A DNA stretch of 64,000 nt from Gammaproteobacteria bacterium (GTDB taxonomy: Bacteria > Pseudomonadota > Gammaproteobacteria > SURF-13): NCBI GenBank assembly GCA_030680605.1, contig JAUXUQ010000007.1, forward strand, positions 62,001 through 126,000, written 5' to 3'. A model generated the notes under the pieces. The model ran no database searches. It saw only the letters and a list, made by a program, of their open reading frames with translations, and was not told the origin of the DNA. Of the stretch, positions 18,841-31,484 are shown in pieces. The position numbers and the translations under genes are program-made. The stretch's first letter is position 1. Every line of letters begins with the position of its first letter.

Positions 18841-19184
18841 AATGCTATCCTCTGAAGCGACCCGCAGGTAAAATCGGGGTCAACGCACTTGATGATTGTG
18901 GCACACTCCAGGGCTTGCCTGCCATGCGCAGGGCGCCTGCTGTACTCAGGTTTATGTAGTCATTGCCACAAAGACAGACAATGGACCGGGGAGAGTGATT
19001 TTACTGCTTGCTGTCGGCGCTGATCTGCCTGATTGGACGAGCGTTAAACTGATTATCTCGTACAACCAACTGTTGTTCATATTATGAAAAAATCATACAT
19101 CACGACAGTACCCCGGTCAAACTACACCAGGCGTATCATCACGTGTTACACATGCCCAACATCAACAAAATCAATGCGCACTTA
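18841..19184. other. Intergenic region upstream of glgB
   Basis: About 344 bases between the glgB start and the slipin stop, both minus strand. It should hold the promoter of the glgB-glgE-treS operon and the 3' end of the nfeD-slipin transcript. Apart from the glgB ribosome site (AGAGGA) I see no strong promoter, no terminator hairpin with a T-run, and no convincing small gene. Two short plus-strand open frames here lack coding character. Confidence 0.4.
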
Positions 19185-19955
19185 TCAACTACCGTCTTTG
19201 CCCTTTCCTACCAGACGCGACAACGTGGAAAACAAATCTACGGGTAATGGAAAAACAATCGTAGATGACTTGTCGCCCGCGATTGCGGACAGCGTCTGCA
19301 TATAACGTAATTGCATGGCTTCTGGCTGCTGCGCAAGCATCTGGGCTGCCTGCAACAGCTTCTCAGAGGCCTGCAGTTCGCCTTCTGCATGAATAACTTT
19401 GGCGCGGCGTTCTCGTTCAGCCTCTGCCTGACGAGCGATGGCACGCACCATGGATTCATCAATATCAATATGTTTTATTTCTACATTGGAAACCTTTATT
19501 CCCCATGTGTCAGTCTGGGCATCTAATACCTTCTGAATATCCAGGTTGAGTCGTTCGCGCTCGGCCAGCATTTCATCCAGTTCATGTTTTCCGAGTACGG
19601 CACGTAACGTAGTCTGTGCAAGTTGGCTGGTGGCGTTCATAAAATCTTCCACCTGGATGATGGCGCGCTGCGGATCCATTACGCGAAAATACAATACCGC
19701 ATTCACCTTGACTGAAACGTTGTCGCGCGAGATCACATCCTGCGTAGGCACATCGAGTACTACGGTGCGCAAATCTACGCGCACCATCTGCTGAATGCCG
19801 GGAATGATGATGATCAAGCCCGGACCCTTCACCTTCCAGAACCGTCCCAGCTGGAACACTACACCGCGCTCATATTCCCGCAGAATGCGGAACATTGAAA
19901 TGCCCAGCACTATGAGCAGAAACAGCAGGCCAACCAAACTGAAGTCGAATGACAT
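19185..19955 (-). CDS. SPFH/Band 7 membrane protein (slipin)
   Basis: A 256-residue stomatin-like protein: N-terminal membrane segment (residues 6-24), SPFH domain (about 25-180, with [22 protein letters not shown] and [24 protein letters not shown]), then a charged helical region ([17 protein letters not shown]) and a C-terminal oligomerisation tail. Slipins scaffold membrane microdomains. The gene follows nfeD by 2 bases, the classic NfeD-slipin pair in which the protease can cleave the slipin C terminus. AAGGAG seven bases before the ATG fixes the start. Confidence 0.93.
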   Translation of the reverse strand: MSFDFSLVGLLFLLIVLGISMFRILREYERGVVFQLGRFWKVKGPGLIIIIPGIQQMVRVDLRTVVLDVPTQDVISRDNVSVKVNAVLYFRVMDPQRAIIQVEDFMNATSQLAQTTLRAVLGKHELDEMLAERERLNLDIQKVLDAQTDTWGIKVSNVEIKHIDIDESMVRAIARQAEAERERRAKVIHAEGELQASEKLLQAAQMLAQQPEAMQLRYMQTLSAIAGDKSSTIVFPLPVDLFSTLSRLVGKGKDGS

Positions 19956-19957
19956 GA

Positions 19958-21319
19958 TTATTCTCCTTTTGCTGCCAGTGGAATTACCGTTAGTAGAAGA
20001 CCTTTTTCACCAGTCACCCTGACGCTCAAACCTGGCGTCAATGGAGCCGTGCTGGATACCCGCCAAATTTCACCCTGTATCTGCGCCCAGCACTCGCTGC
20101 CCGTGCACGTCACCACCACTCCCTCACTGCCGATGATCTGCCTGCCCCCACTCACCAGCGGGCGGCGATAGGATTTGACTGCGAGGCCACCGATTGCCGC
20201 CAGCACAATGGCGCTGGTCACGGCCAGCGTACCAATCAGATAGGGCGAAATACCGTAACCGGGCACATCCGTATCCATCAGCACGACGGCGCCAACGACA
20301 AACGCCACCACACCCCCCAACCCCAGTATGCCAAAACTGGGAACGAAAGCTTCCGCCACCATAAAGGCCAGCCCCAACAGAATCAGCGCCAGGCCGGCAT
20401 AGTTAACCGGCAGCATCTGCAAGGCATACAGCGCCAGCAGCAGGCTGATGGCACCAATCACGCCGGGCACCACCGCACCGGGGTTGGCCAATTCAAAAAA
20501 CAGACCATAAATCCCAATCATCATCAGAATCAATGCGATATTGGGGGCCGTGATAACGGCAAGAAATTTGGTGCGCCAGTCCGGTTCGTGCTTGATCTGC
20601 GGCGCGGCCACCGTATCCAGCGTGACTTCTCCACTCGGCACACTGAGTTTGCTCCCATCTACCTGCACCAGCAGTTGGCTGAGGTCAGGTGCAAGATAAT
20701 CAATCACCTTCAGCTGCAAGGCCTCGGTGGCGGACAGGCTGACGGCCTCACGCACGGCCTGCTCTGCCCATTCAATATTGCGGCCGCGCAGTTGTGCCAG
20801 CCCGCGGATATAGGCGGCAGCGTCGTTCACCGCCTTCTCGCCCATGGCGTCCCTGGGAATTTCAGCGGGTGACCCGGCTTTGTCCGTGTCCTTGCCGGGC
20901 TTTTGCGGCGGCGCACCGGTGCCGGGCGCACCTATCGCCACCGGCGTGGCCGCACCCAGATTGGTGCCAGGCGCCATGGCGGCAATGTGGCTCGCATACA
21001 GGATATAGGTACCAGCGCTGGCGGCGCGTGCGCCACTCGGTGCAACGTAGCTTGCCACCGGCACCGGCGAGGCCAGTATGGCCTTGATGATCTCGCGCAT
21101 CGAGGTATCCAGCCCGCCCGGAGTATCCATGCGCAACACGACGAGCTGCGCCCCTTCCCGGGCGGCGCGTTCGATCCCGCGGGTGATGTAGTCGGCACTG
21201 GCGGGGCCTACCGCACCGTCCAGCTGCAACAGCATGACCGGCGCGGGGGTAGCCGCTGGCGCTGCCATCGCAAACCCTGCCAGCAGTACTGTCAGCCACA
21301 CAGCCCTATTCCGCTTCAT
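19958..21319 (-). CDS. NfeD-family membrane-bound serine protease (long form)
   Basis: A 453-residue protein: signal peptide (residues 1-22), ClpP-like protease domain (about 28-225) with the serine in [11 protein letters not shown] and the lysine in [13 protein letters not shown], four or so membrane helices (about 250-375) and a C-terminal OB-fold NfeD domain (about 385-453, [11 protein letters not shown]). Long-form NfeD proteins are paired with slipins, as here, and are implicated in membrane protein quality control. Start 21319 is chosen over the in-frame codon at 21367 because GGAG lies seven bases upstream and a signal peptide begins there. Confidence 0.93.
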   Translation of the reverse strand: MKRNRAVWLTVLLAGFAMAAPAATPAPVMLLQLDGAVGPASADYITRGIERAAREGAQLVVLRMDTPGGLDTSMREIIKAILASPVPVASYVAPSGARAASAGTYILYASHIAAMAPGTNLGAATPVAIGAPGTGAPPQKPGKDTDKAGSPAEIPRDAMGEKAVNDAAAYIRGLAQLRGRNIEWAEQAVREAVSLSATEALQLKVIDYLAPDLSQLLVQVDGSKLSVPSGEVTLDTVAAPQIKHEPDWRTKFLAVITAPNIALILMMIGIYGLFFELANPGAVVPGVIGAISLLLALYALQMLPVNYAGLALILLGLAFMVAEAFVPSFGILGLGGVVAFVVGAVVLMDTDVPGYGISPYLIGTLAVTSAIVLAAIGGLAVKSYRRPLVSGGRQIIGSEGVVVTCTGSECWAQIQGEIWRVSSTAPLTPGLSVRVTGEKGLLLTVIPLAAKGE

Positions 21320-21407
21320 GTGACACTCCTTCGCCATGTTCGTGACTGCAGATACGGCCTGCGGCAATTACCGTCGGCCCACACGGTAACCCTGTGACCC
21401 GGTATCC

Positions 21408-22661
21408 TCACTCTGCCGGCTGACCCAGCGCGGCAGCACGCCTTGCATGCATTGTAAAATGCGGCTCGAACGCATCAAACAGGTCAAGATACTGCTCTGC
21501 CAGTCGGGTCAGAAGAAACTGACGACGCACTGACTCACATGCATTGCGGCCGAGACTGGCGCGCAACTCCTTATCTTTCAGCAGTTGCACAAGGCGCGCC
21601 GCCGCCTCTTCTACCGTGGAGACAAGGAACCCGCTGACGCCATCCTCTATCTGGCGCCGGATGCCGCCGCAATTACCGCCAATGACAGCAGCACCTTTCC
21701 ACATCGCCTCAGTCACGGTCAAGCCAAACCCCTCACGCAGGGATTTTTGCATAACGACTGCCGCACATCGCTGCAACGCATTCACCAAGGCACTGTCTGT
21801 GGCGGTCAGTATGATTATGCGCTCTTCCTTGCAGGAAAGCAGCGACTCGAACACCTCCTGCCCTTCGGGATCATCGGTGGCTATATTCCCCAGCAGCACA
21901 AGTGTCGCGGGCACCTCACGACGCGCTATTTTAAAGGCCTGAATGACGCCTTCCGGGTCTTTCCAGCGATCGAAACGTGAAACCTGGACCACGATAGGCA
22001 GATCATCCGGGATGCCATAGTGCTCGAGTCGATCCTTGATCTCGGCCTCGCTCAGTTCACGGTTTTTAAGGGAGAAGGGATCGATCGCCGGCATGAAAAA
22101 AACCTGCGGCACCTCGATCTTCTGCGTGTATTCGGGCAGCGACGAAATCATGGCATCGTACTCTTCCACAAATCCCCTCAGATAATTCCACGCTTCGACG
22201 TCCGGCTGTGTGAGGTCTACATGACAGCGCCAGACCCACGGGCAGGTACGGCGATAGTGGCTGATAAGCGGAAGCGGCTGCGGGTCGTGCACGACCACAA
22301 AATCTGCGTCGATATCCATGCGCAGTGCATTCTCTGATATCACCTGCTCGTAGACATTCCGCTTCAACTCGGTCAAGTTGATGTCGCCTCCTTGTAACGC
22401 GTTATGCAGCTTCTTGGTAACACTGAAGAAGTCAGGGCTGCCCTGGATCAGGCGCCAGTCGGCCCTGATGCCAAGAGCACGCTGCATCAGCGTGAGTGAC
22501 GACAGCATCTCGGCCACGCCGCCGCCATGAAACGTGGAACTGATATTGATAACGCGCAAACCATGCAGCCGCTTGGCCTTGCGTAGGATGCGCTCGACAG
22601 CCTCAGCCCCGATCAAGCGTTCATACGCATCAATACCCATGGGCCAGAAGAACTTGTCCAT
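21408..22661 (-). CDS. treT: Trehalose glycosyltransferring synthase (TreT-type GT4)
   Basis: A 417-residue GT4 glycosyltransferase closely resembling archaeal TreT, which makes trehalose directly from a nucleotide-glucose and free glucose and can also run in reverse. Family-typical stretches are FHGGGVAEML near the N terminus, VHDPQPLPLI, WRCHVDLTQPD and the C-terminal donor-site motif REGFGLTVTEAMWKG. Length matches the family. It is the last gene of the ackA-pgm-xfp-treT run, 27 bases after phosphoketolase, so glucose-1-phosphate from Pgm may indirectly supply its donor. In vivo direction and donor cannot be read from sequence. Confidence 0.87.
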   Translation of the reverse strand: MDKFFWPMGIDAYERLIGAEAVERILRKAKRLHGLRVINISSTFHGGGVAEMLSSLTLMQRALGIRADWRLIQGSPDFFSVTKKLHNALQGGDINLTELKRNVYEQVISENALRMDIDADFVVVHDPQPLPLISHYRRTCPWVWRCHVDLTQPDVEAWNYLRGFVEEYDAMISSLPEYTQKIEVPQVFFMPAIDPFSLKNRELSEAEIKDRLEHYGIPDDLPIVVQVSRFDRWKDPEGVIQAFKIARREVPATLVLLGNIATDDPEGQEVFESLLSCKEERIIILTATDSALVNALQRCAAVVMQKSLREGFGLTVTEAMWKGAAVIGGNCGGIRRQIEDGVSGFLVSTVEEAAARLVQLLKDKELRASLGRNACESVRRQFLLTRLAEQYLDLFDAFEPHFTMHARRAAALGQPAE

Positions 22662-22688
22662 CTTGAATCCTCGCCAGACTGCGCCTAA

Positions 22689-25079
22689 TCAGGCCTGCCA
22701 CTTCCAGTCACGGATCTCGGGCATGTCCTGACCATGACGCCGGATGTATTCATCATGCTCTATCAGCCGGTCACGCACAAACTGCCTGAGGTAGGCCGCC
22801 TTGTAACCGAGTGTCGGCACACGATCCACCACATCGGCCACCAGATGAAAGCGGTCAAGGTCGTTACGCACCGTCATGTCAAACGGCGTGGTGGTGGTAC
22901 CTTCTTCCTTATAGCCGCGCACATGCAGATTATCGTGGTTGGTGCGGCGGTAGGTCAGTCGGTGAATCAGCCAGGGATAACCGTGGTAGGCGAAGATGAT
23001 CGGCTTGTCGGTGGTAAACAGCGTATCAAAGTCCTTGTCAGACAAGCCGTGCGGGTGTTCCTCGCGCGGCTGCAGGGTCATCAGGTCGACGACATTGAGC
23101 ACACGCACCCGGAGGTCAGGCGCATGCTGGCGCAGCAGACTGACTGCCGCTAGTACCTCGAGGGTCGGCACATCACCCGCCGCCGCCATCACCACATCCG
23201 GCTCGCCGTCGCGGTCGTTGCTGGCCCATTCCCAGATGCCGATGCCCGCCGCACAGTGCTTGATGGCGGCGTCCATCGTCAGCCACTGCGCCTGCGGCTG
23301 CTTGCCCGCGACGATCACATTGACCAGATTGCGCGACCGCAGGCATTGATCCGTGACACAGAGCAGCGTGTTGGCATCGGGCGGCAGGTAGACGCGAATG
23401 GTATCGGCCTTCTTGTTGGCCACATGGTCAATGAAACCGGGATCCTGGTGTGAGAAACCGTTGTGATCCTGACGCCAGACGTGCGACGTCAGCAGATAAT
23501 TCAACGAGGCGATGGGCCGCCGCCAGGGAATCTCGCGCGTAACCTTGAGCCACTTGGCGTGCTGGTTGAACATCGAATCCACAATGTGGATAAAGGCCTC
23601 ATAGCAGGAAAAAAATCCGTGACGGCCGGTGAGCAGATAGCCTTCGAGCCAACCCTGACAGGTGTGCTCGGACAGGATTTCCATCACCCGCCCATCCGGC
23701 GCCAGATGATCGTCCTCCGGTAGCTGCTCGGCCATCCAGGCACGATCCGTCACCTCGAACAACGCACCCAGCCGATTGGAGGCCGTCTCATCAGGACCGA
23801 CCACGCGAAAGTTGCGTGCCTTCAGGTTGCGCTGCATCACGTCGCGCAGCAGTTGGCCCATCACCCGCGTGGCCTCAGCCAGCACAGCACCGGGTTGCGG
23901 CACCTCCACCGCGTAGGCGCGAAAATCCGGCAAGCGTAAATCCTGGAGCAACAAGCCGCCGTTGGCGTGCGGGTTGGCGCCCATACGGCGTGCGCCGTCC
24001 GGCGCGAGCGCGGCCAGGTCTGGCATGAGCACGCCATCGGCGTCAAACAGTTCTTCGGGCCGGTAACTTTTCAGCCACTGCTCCAGCAGCTTCAGGTGTC
24101 CGGACTTGGCGGAGAGATCGGCAAACGGCACCTGATGCGAGCGCCACGAACCCTCGGTCTTTTTGCCGTCGACCTCTTTCGGCCCGGTCCAACCCTTGGG
24201 CGTACGCAGGATGATCATCGGCCAGCGCGGACGACCGGGCTTGCCCAGCTCACGCGCATGGTGCTGAATGGTTTTGATCTCGGCGATAACCTTGTCGAGC
24301 GTGGCCGCCATCTGCTGGTGCATCACCTCAGGATCATCACCTTCGACAAAATGCGGCTGGTAGCCATAGCCGACAAACAGGCTCTCCAGTTCGGCATGCG
24401 GGATACGTGCGAGCAAGCTGGGGTTGGCAATCTTGTAGCCATTCAAATGCAGAATCGGCAGCACCGCGCCATCCTGCGCCGGATTGAGAAATTTATTCGA
24501 ATGCCAGGCGGCCGCCAACGGGCCGGTCTCGGCCTCACCGTCCCCCACCACGCAGGCTACAATCAAATCCGGATTATCAAACGCCGCACCAAAGGCATGC
24601 GCCACCGAATATCCCAGCTCGCCACCCTCGTGGATAGAGCCGGGCGTCTCCGGCGCCACGTGGCTCGGTATGCCGCCGGGAAATGAGAACTGGCGGAACA
24701 ACTGCCGCATGCCTTCGGCGTCGGGCGATACGTTGTGATAGACCTCGCTGTAACTGCCCTCCAGCCAGGTGCTCGCCACCAACCCCGGTCCGCCGTGACC
24801 GGGTCCGGCGACATAGATGACGCTGAGGTCTTGCGCCTTGATGACGCGATTGAGATGGGCATAGATAAAGTTCAGCCCCGGCGTGGTGCCCCAGTGACCG
24901 AGCAGGCGCGGCTTCACGTGCTCGATCCTCAGCGGCTCGCGCAGCAGCGGATTATCCAGCAGATAAATTTGCCCGACCGAGAGGTAATTTGCGGCGCGCC
25001 ACCAGGCGTGTATCAGCCGCGCCTGCTCGGCGGAAAGTGGGGTTTGCGCTGCTGCCATCCGTATCGCTGTCTCACTCAT
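22689..25079 (-). CDS. xfp: Xylulose-5-phosphate/fructose-6-phosphate phosphoketolase
   Basis: A 796-residue thiamine-diphosphate enzyme that splits xylulose-5-phosphate (and usually fructose-6-phosphate) with phosphate into acetyl phosphate and glyceraldehyde-3-phosphate (or erythrose-4-phosphate). Landmarks are the N-terminal [26 protein letters not shown], the cofactor site GDGEAETGP and the segment ANPSLLARI. Length is typical. GGAGAGGG precedes the ATG. It lies between pgm (14 bases) and treT (27 bases), with ackA further upstream, so acetyl phosphate can pass to acetate kinase. Confidence 0.96.
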   Translation of the reverse strand: MSETAIRMAAAQTPLSAEQARLIHAWWRAANYLSVGQIYLLDNPLLREPLRIEHVKPRLLGHWGTTPGLNFIYAHLNRVIKAQDLSVIYVAGPGHGGPGLVASTWLEGSYSEVYHNVSPDAEGMRQLFRQFSFPGGIPSHVAPETPGSIHEGGELGYSVAHAFGAAFDNPDLIVACVVGDGEAETGPLAAAWHSNKFLNPAQDGAVLPILHLNGYKIANPSLLARIPHAELESLFVGYGYQPHFVEGDDPEVMHQQMAATLDKVIAEIKTIQHHARELGKPGRPRWPMIILRTPKGWTGPKEVDGKKTEGSWRSHQVPFADLSAKSGHLKLLEQWLKSYRPEELFDADGVLMPDLAALAPDGARRMGANPHANGGLLLQDLRLPDFRAYAVEVPQPGAVLAEATRVMGQLLRDVMQRNLKARNFRVVGPDETASNRLGALFEVTDRAWMAEQLPEDDHLAPDGRVMEILSEHTCQGWLEGYLLTGRHGFFSCYEAFIHIVDSMFNQHAKWLKVTREIPWRRPIASLNYLLTSHVWRQDHNGFSHQDPGFIDHVANKKADTIRVYLPPDANTLLCVTDQCLRSRNLVNVIVAGKQPQAQWLTMDAAIKHCAAGIGIWEWASNDRDGEPDVVMAAAGDVPTLEVLAAVSLLRQHAPDLRVRVLNVVDLMTLQPREEHPHGLSDKDFDTLFTTDKPIIFAYHGYPWLIHRLTYRRTNHDNLHVRGYKEEGTTTTPFDMTVRNDLDRFHLVADVVDRVPTLGYKAAYLRQFVRDRLIEHDEYIRRHGQDMPEIRDWKWQA

Positions 25080-25093
25080 GGTGCCCTCTCCTG

Positions 25094-27881
<2,788 letters not shown>

Positions 27882-28097
27882 CTATACCTACACTCCTGCC
27901 TCAGCTCGCGCCCTTGCGCGCTGTGAAAATCAACACGCACGGCCTTAAGATCATTGTTTCCCCAAAGCACCGCTTCTGCAACCCCAAATTCCGTGACTCC
28001 CACAGGGCGCGTGCAGACGTATTTCGAGTGGGTCAGCAATGTAGACCCCGTTACCCGAATTAAGCGCGGCTTACAGCAACCACCGGGAGAAAAGCGC

Positions 28098-28127
28098 AAA
28101 AAAAACGGAGTACGAGACTCCGTTTTT
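28098..28127 (-). terminator. Intrinsic terminator downstream of prk
   Basis: A perfect 11-bp stem (AAAAACGGAGT / ACTCCGTTTTT) with a five-base loop starts 29 bases after the prk stop and is followed on the minus strand by a run of eight T. The plus strand also shows five T, so it may work both ways. It separates prk from the downstream ackA operon. Confidence 0.88.
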
Positions 28128-28155
28128 CACTCGGACAGAATCTGCTTACTATTTA

Positions 28156-29037
28156 CTATTTGCTGGAAATCATGTCGTGGATGATGGGTGCCAGAATCAG
28201 CTCCATGGCAAAACCCATCTTGCCACCGGGGACGACGATGGTGTTGCGGCGCGACATGAAGGAATTAGGAATCATGTTCAGCAGGTAGGGAAAATCCACA
28301 CCCTTCGGGTCGCGGAAGCGGATCACGATGAAGCTTTCGTCCGGCGTCGGGATGTCGCGCGAAATGAAGGGGTTGGAGGTATCCACCGTGGCAACGCGCT
28401 GGAAGTTGATGTCGGTGCGCGAGAACTGCGGGGTGATATAGTTCACGTAATCCGGCATGCGGCGCAGAATGGTATCCACGATCACCTCGGCAGGATAGCC
28501 GCGCTCGGCGCCATCGCGATGGATTTTCTGGATCCATTCCAGATTAACGATGGGCACCACGCCTATGCCCAGATCGACATGCTCCGACACATCCACATCG
28601 TCGCTCTTGGCCAGACCGTGCAGGCCTTCGTAAAACAGCAGGTCGGAACCCGCCGGCACGTCTTCCCAGGGGGTGAACTCGCCCACATTCAGCTGGGTAT
28701 TGAGGCGTTTATTATGCTGCCGCGCCTCCTCATCACTGTGGATGTAATAGCGCTTCTTGCCACCCCCGGTTTTACCGTAGGTCTGGAACAGCTCGGCCAG
28801 CTTGTCGAAATGGTTGGCCTGGGGCCCGAAATGACTGAAGTGACGATTGCCCTCGGCCTCGGCCTTTTTGACCGCTTCCTTGAATTCGACCCGCGACAGG
28901 CTATGAAAGCTGTCGCCCTCGACCACGGCGGCATTGATCTTTTCGCGCTGAAAGATGTGCTCGAACGCGCGCTTGACGGTCGTGGTGCCGGCGCCGGACG
29001 AGCCCGTCACCGCAATCACGGGATGCTTCTTGGACAT
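28156..29037 (-). CDS. prk: Phosphoribulokinase
   Basis: A 293-residue class I (bacterial) phosphoribulokinase that makes ribulose-1,5-bisphosphate from ribulose-5-phosphate and ATP, an enzyme specific to the Calvin cycle. The P-loop GSSGAGTTTVKRAFE is at residues 10-24, followed by EGDSFHSL and HFGPQANHFDKL. The ATG at 29037 with GGGAG eight bases upstream is used; the frame runs open to 29118. No Rubisco gene is in the window. The gene is monocistronic by appearance, with its own terminator. It shows that the organism probably fixes carbon dioxide and gives xylulose-5-phosphate for phosphoketolase. Confidence 0.96.
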   Translation of the reverse strand: MSKKHPVIAVTGSSGAGTTTVKRAFEHIFQREKINAAVVEGDSFHSLSRVEFKEAVKKAEAEGNRHFSHFGPQANHFDKLAELFQTYGKTGGGKKRYYIHSDEEARQHNKRLNTQLNVGEFTPWEDVPAGSDLLFYEGLHGLAKSDDVDVSEHVDLGIGVVPIVNLEWIQKIHRDGAERGYPAEVIVDTILRRMPDYVNYITPQFSRTDINFQRVATVDTSNPFISRDIPTPDESFIVIRFRDPKGVDFPYLLNMIPNSFMSRRNTIVVPGGKMGFAMELILAPIIHDMISSK

Positions 29038-29591
29038 GCTGGAACTCCCTAAGTATGAAAATTGAAAGCGAAAACCACCCAATTGTACCTGCGGGGAACC
29101 GGGCCTGTCATCATCCACGTCCGTGCTATCGAGACCCGTTTCAGCGGTCTGGCGCCTTTATGCAGCCATATGGAGCTAAATATCCAACCGGGCCACGGCA
29201 CACCCTCCTTTTACCACAGACCACGGTACGATTGCCCGTCACTTTGGAGTACCTTACAGTACGGTAAGCTGGGTGGCGACGAGGCATGAGCGCAATGATG
29301 TGTGTATTATTGCATGACCTCGCCTTACACCTCACGGTACGGTAGCGATGGGTTGTCAGACACGGTAACGTTTACTGATGTAGGGCAGCTTTTCGGGTTC
29401 AACGAAGCGTAAAGGATCAAGTTCATTGTATGACTGCATGGGCTGTGTAATCCCGCAACTATCTATATGCATAGTCATGCAATGAACCTGACTCCTTTCA
29501 TCCGTGCGCTCTATGCCGGTCACGCACTGTCGTGCCTGAGCGGCTCACCCCGGCCGACACCAGCCAGCGTGGTTCGTCAACAGATACGATC
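29038..29591. other. Intergenic region upstream of prk, with a direct repeat copy
   Basis: About 550 bases between divergent prk and a membrane protein gene. No convincing gene is seen. The hexamer ACGGTA recurs several times between 29,220 and 29,370, including a short inverted pair (CTTAC...GTAAG near 29,252-29,267), and one copy of a 29-base direct repeat lies at 29337-29365. A promoter for prk is expected near 29,050-29,200 but no clear hexamer pair was found. Confidence 0.4.
29337..29365. repeat. 29-base direct repeat, copy 1
   Basis: The sequence GTACGGTAGCGATGGGTTGT plus CAG, one variable base and CACGG recurs at 30251-30279 with a single mismatch. The copies are in the same orientation and bracket an 885-base segment containing one membrane protein gene. 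Confidence 0.85.
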
Positions 29592-30179
29592 ATGACCCGT
29601 ACCAAAGGCCTTGAGTCCCGCTACCGCAAGCACGGCGAAAGCATCCTGATCGAGCTGAAGCTGCACAGCGTCATGCAGTTGTTTAACTCGCTGGATCCCT
29701 CGCCGTTTCACGAGAAGGACCTGGACGACGATGCGGTGGAGTACATCGTCGGCACCGCGCGCGAGTTTCCGCTGAAGACGCCGTTGCGGCTGCACCTGCA
29801 TCTGCCACCCGAGGCGGTGACCCAGGAATCGAGCGAGAGCATCGGCCAGGCGATCCACAATTTCTTCGAATACCAGACCGAGGTGGCGGACCGCGCGCTG
29901 CGCCAGAAGCTCCGCCAGGGCCGCGCAAGCCTCGTCATCGGATTGCTGTTCCTGTTCGCCTGTATCAGCGCGCGGGCGCTGATCGCCCCGGTCGGCAACG
30001 GCATGCTCCATGACATCGTCCAGGAGGGGCTGCTCATCAGCGGCTGGGTGGCGATGTGGCGGCCGATCCAGATCTTCCTCTACGACTGGTGGCCGATTCG
30101 CAATCGGCGCCGGCTCTATCACAAGCTGAGTCATCTGGAGGTGGCGATCCACCCGGGCACCCGATCCGCGCAGGGGTGA
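29592..30179 (+). CDS. Hypothetical membrane protein with two hydrophobic segments
   Basis: A 195-residue protein (ATG at 29592; an in-frame GTG at 29532 is possible, neither has a strong ribosome site). The N-terminal 115 residues are soluble and charged (SIGQAIHNFFEYQTEVADRAL). Two hydrophobic segments follow (about 118-135, SLVIGLLFLFACISARAL, and 145-165), then a basic C-terminal tail with WWPIRNRRRLYHKL. I do not recognise a characterised family, although the C-terminal motif looks conserved rather than random. It is bracketed by a 29-base direct repeat, which hints at insertion or duplication. Confidence 0.75.
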   Translation: MTRTKGLESRYRKHGESILIELKLHSVMQLFNSLDPSPFHEKDLDDDAVEYIVGTAREFPLKTPLRLHLHLPPEAVTQESSESIGQAIHNFFEYQTEVADRALRQKLRQGRASLVIGLLFLFACISARALIAPVGNGMLHDIVQEGLLISGWVAMWRPIQIFLYDWWPIRNRRRLYHKLSHLEVAIHPGTRSAQG

Positions 30180-30250
30180 GAAATAAAGGCTCCGGTTTTG
30201 CAATAGTGTATTTAATCATGGCCTTCATTCACCCTCGCCCATCGCTTCAC

Positions 30251-30279
30251 GTACGGTAGCGATGGGTTGTCAGCCACGG
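30251..30279. repeat. 29-base direct repeat, copy 2
   Basis: Second copy of the repeat at 29337-29365, differing at one base (C for A). It lies 71 bases after the membrane protein stop and about 100 bases before the end of the convergent hydrolase gene. Confidence 0.85.
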
Positions 30280-30375
30280 CAGATGACACTCCACCCTGGC
30301 AAGGCCAATGCAATGCCCTGCAAGACTTCATTATGCTCAGTTCGCCGGATCTGCAAGAGCGGAAACAGTATCCGT

Positions 30376-31227
30376 TCAGTTTCCGGCCGGGGCAGGCACT
30401 GCCGGGTTTCTCATGTGGCGGTCAAGAAAGACGCCCAATTCCCGGGCCCAGGCTTCCCGGCTGAACAGGAAGCTGTCGTTGTGGCCGCCGCGCATCTCCA
30501 AAAATATCTTGGGCTCGCGCGCCGCGTCGAACAGCGCCCGGCCATGGCGGTAGGGAATGATGTCGTCCTCGCGGCTGTGGGCGATGAATACCGGGGCTTC
30601 CACGTTCTTGAGGTAGGCGCGGGTGTTGTAGTTGAAGCGTGACAGCAGCCGCACCGGCAGGAACGGATAGACTTCGGCCCCCATGTCCGGCACCGAGGTA
30701 AATACGGAGGCAAGCACCAGCGCTCCGGGCTGTTGGCGTGCCGCGAGCCACGCCGCCACCGCGCCGCCGAGCGATTCGCCCAGTAGCGCGATGCATCGGG
30801 GCTCGATTTTCCGGGTTACGGTAAGGTAACGCCAAGCCGCTTCGGCGTCCCGGTAGGTTCCCTGCTCGCTCGGGCTTCCGCTGCTCTTGCCGTAGCCCCG
30901 GTAGTCGAAGATAAAGCTGGAATAGCCCAGCCGGTGAAACATGGGCAGGTATTCCAGGCGGTGGGAGATGTTGCCAGCATTGCCGTGGAACAGCAGCACG
31001 GTTCCCCGCGACTGCGGCGCCGGAATGAACCAGGCATGCAGGCTTTCCCCGTCGCCGGTGTCGAGCTGCACCTCTTCATAGTCGAGGCCAGCGTCCTGCG
31101 GCGTTGCGGCGTACTCGCGACCTATGCCGGGGAAATAGACCAGCCACGACTGAAACAGGAACACGCCGATGAGCAGCGCCGCATAGACGGCTGCCAGGAT
31201 TCCTGCAACGTTCCACACCATGCGCAC
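30376..31227 (-). CDS. Membrane-anchored alpha/beta hydrolase (BEM46-like)
   Basis: A 283-residue serine hydrolase with an N-terminal membrane anchor (residues 5-28), the oxyanion region LLFHGNAGNISHR, the nucleophile elbow GESLGG (about residue 150), the acidic residue in HSREDDIIPY and the histidine in MRGGHNDSF. This layout fits the BEM46/ABHD13-like family. The substrate is unknown. The GTG at 31227 has GAGG five bases upstream; an ATG two codons later is the alternative. No operon partner is evident. Confidence 0.88.
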   Translation of the reverse strand: MRMVWNVAGILAAVYAALLIGVFLFQSWLVYFPGIGREYAATPQDAGLDYEEVQLDTGDGESLHAWFIPAPQSRGTVLLFHGNAGNISHRLEYLPMFHRLGYSSFIFDYRGYGKSSGSPSEQGTYRDAEAAWRYLTVTRKIEPRCIALLGESLGGAVAAWLAARQQPGALVLASVFTSVPDMGAEVYPFLPVRLLSRFNYNTRAYLKNVEAPVFIAHSREDDIIPYRHGRALFDAAREPKIFLEMRGGHNDSFLFSREAWARELGVFLDRHMRNPAVPAPAGN

Positions 31228-31484
31228 GATGGCCTCGGCGAGTTCACGAATATCATAATGACTGCTTTACACCTTGGCAGGCTTAAGCAAGGTGCGCAGG
31301 GCCAGATACCGTCTTGAGAACAAACCCTCATCATAGCCTTCACCCAGGTGGGTGTTGTCCCTATTTTTCCAGCAGCGCCTGCTTAGTAGCTGACGACTCA
31401 TTCGGAATCATCAGCAGATACGCGCCCAGCCTGGTGACCTGAAACTGCTCGGATAGCAGAAAACTTCTGAACCAGCTGCCCATA

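Noticed and set aside
18896-19305. Two short plus-strand frames between glgB and slipin
   Set aside because: No ribosome site; one runs into slipin antisense; no motif.
29038-29591. Possible CbbR or other Calvin-cycle operator ahead of prk
   Set aside because: The repeated ACGGTA hexamers do not match the T-N11-A pattern convincingly and no cbb gene is divergent here.
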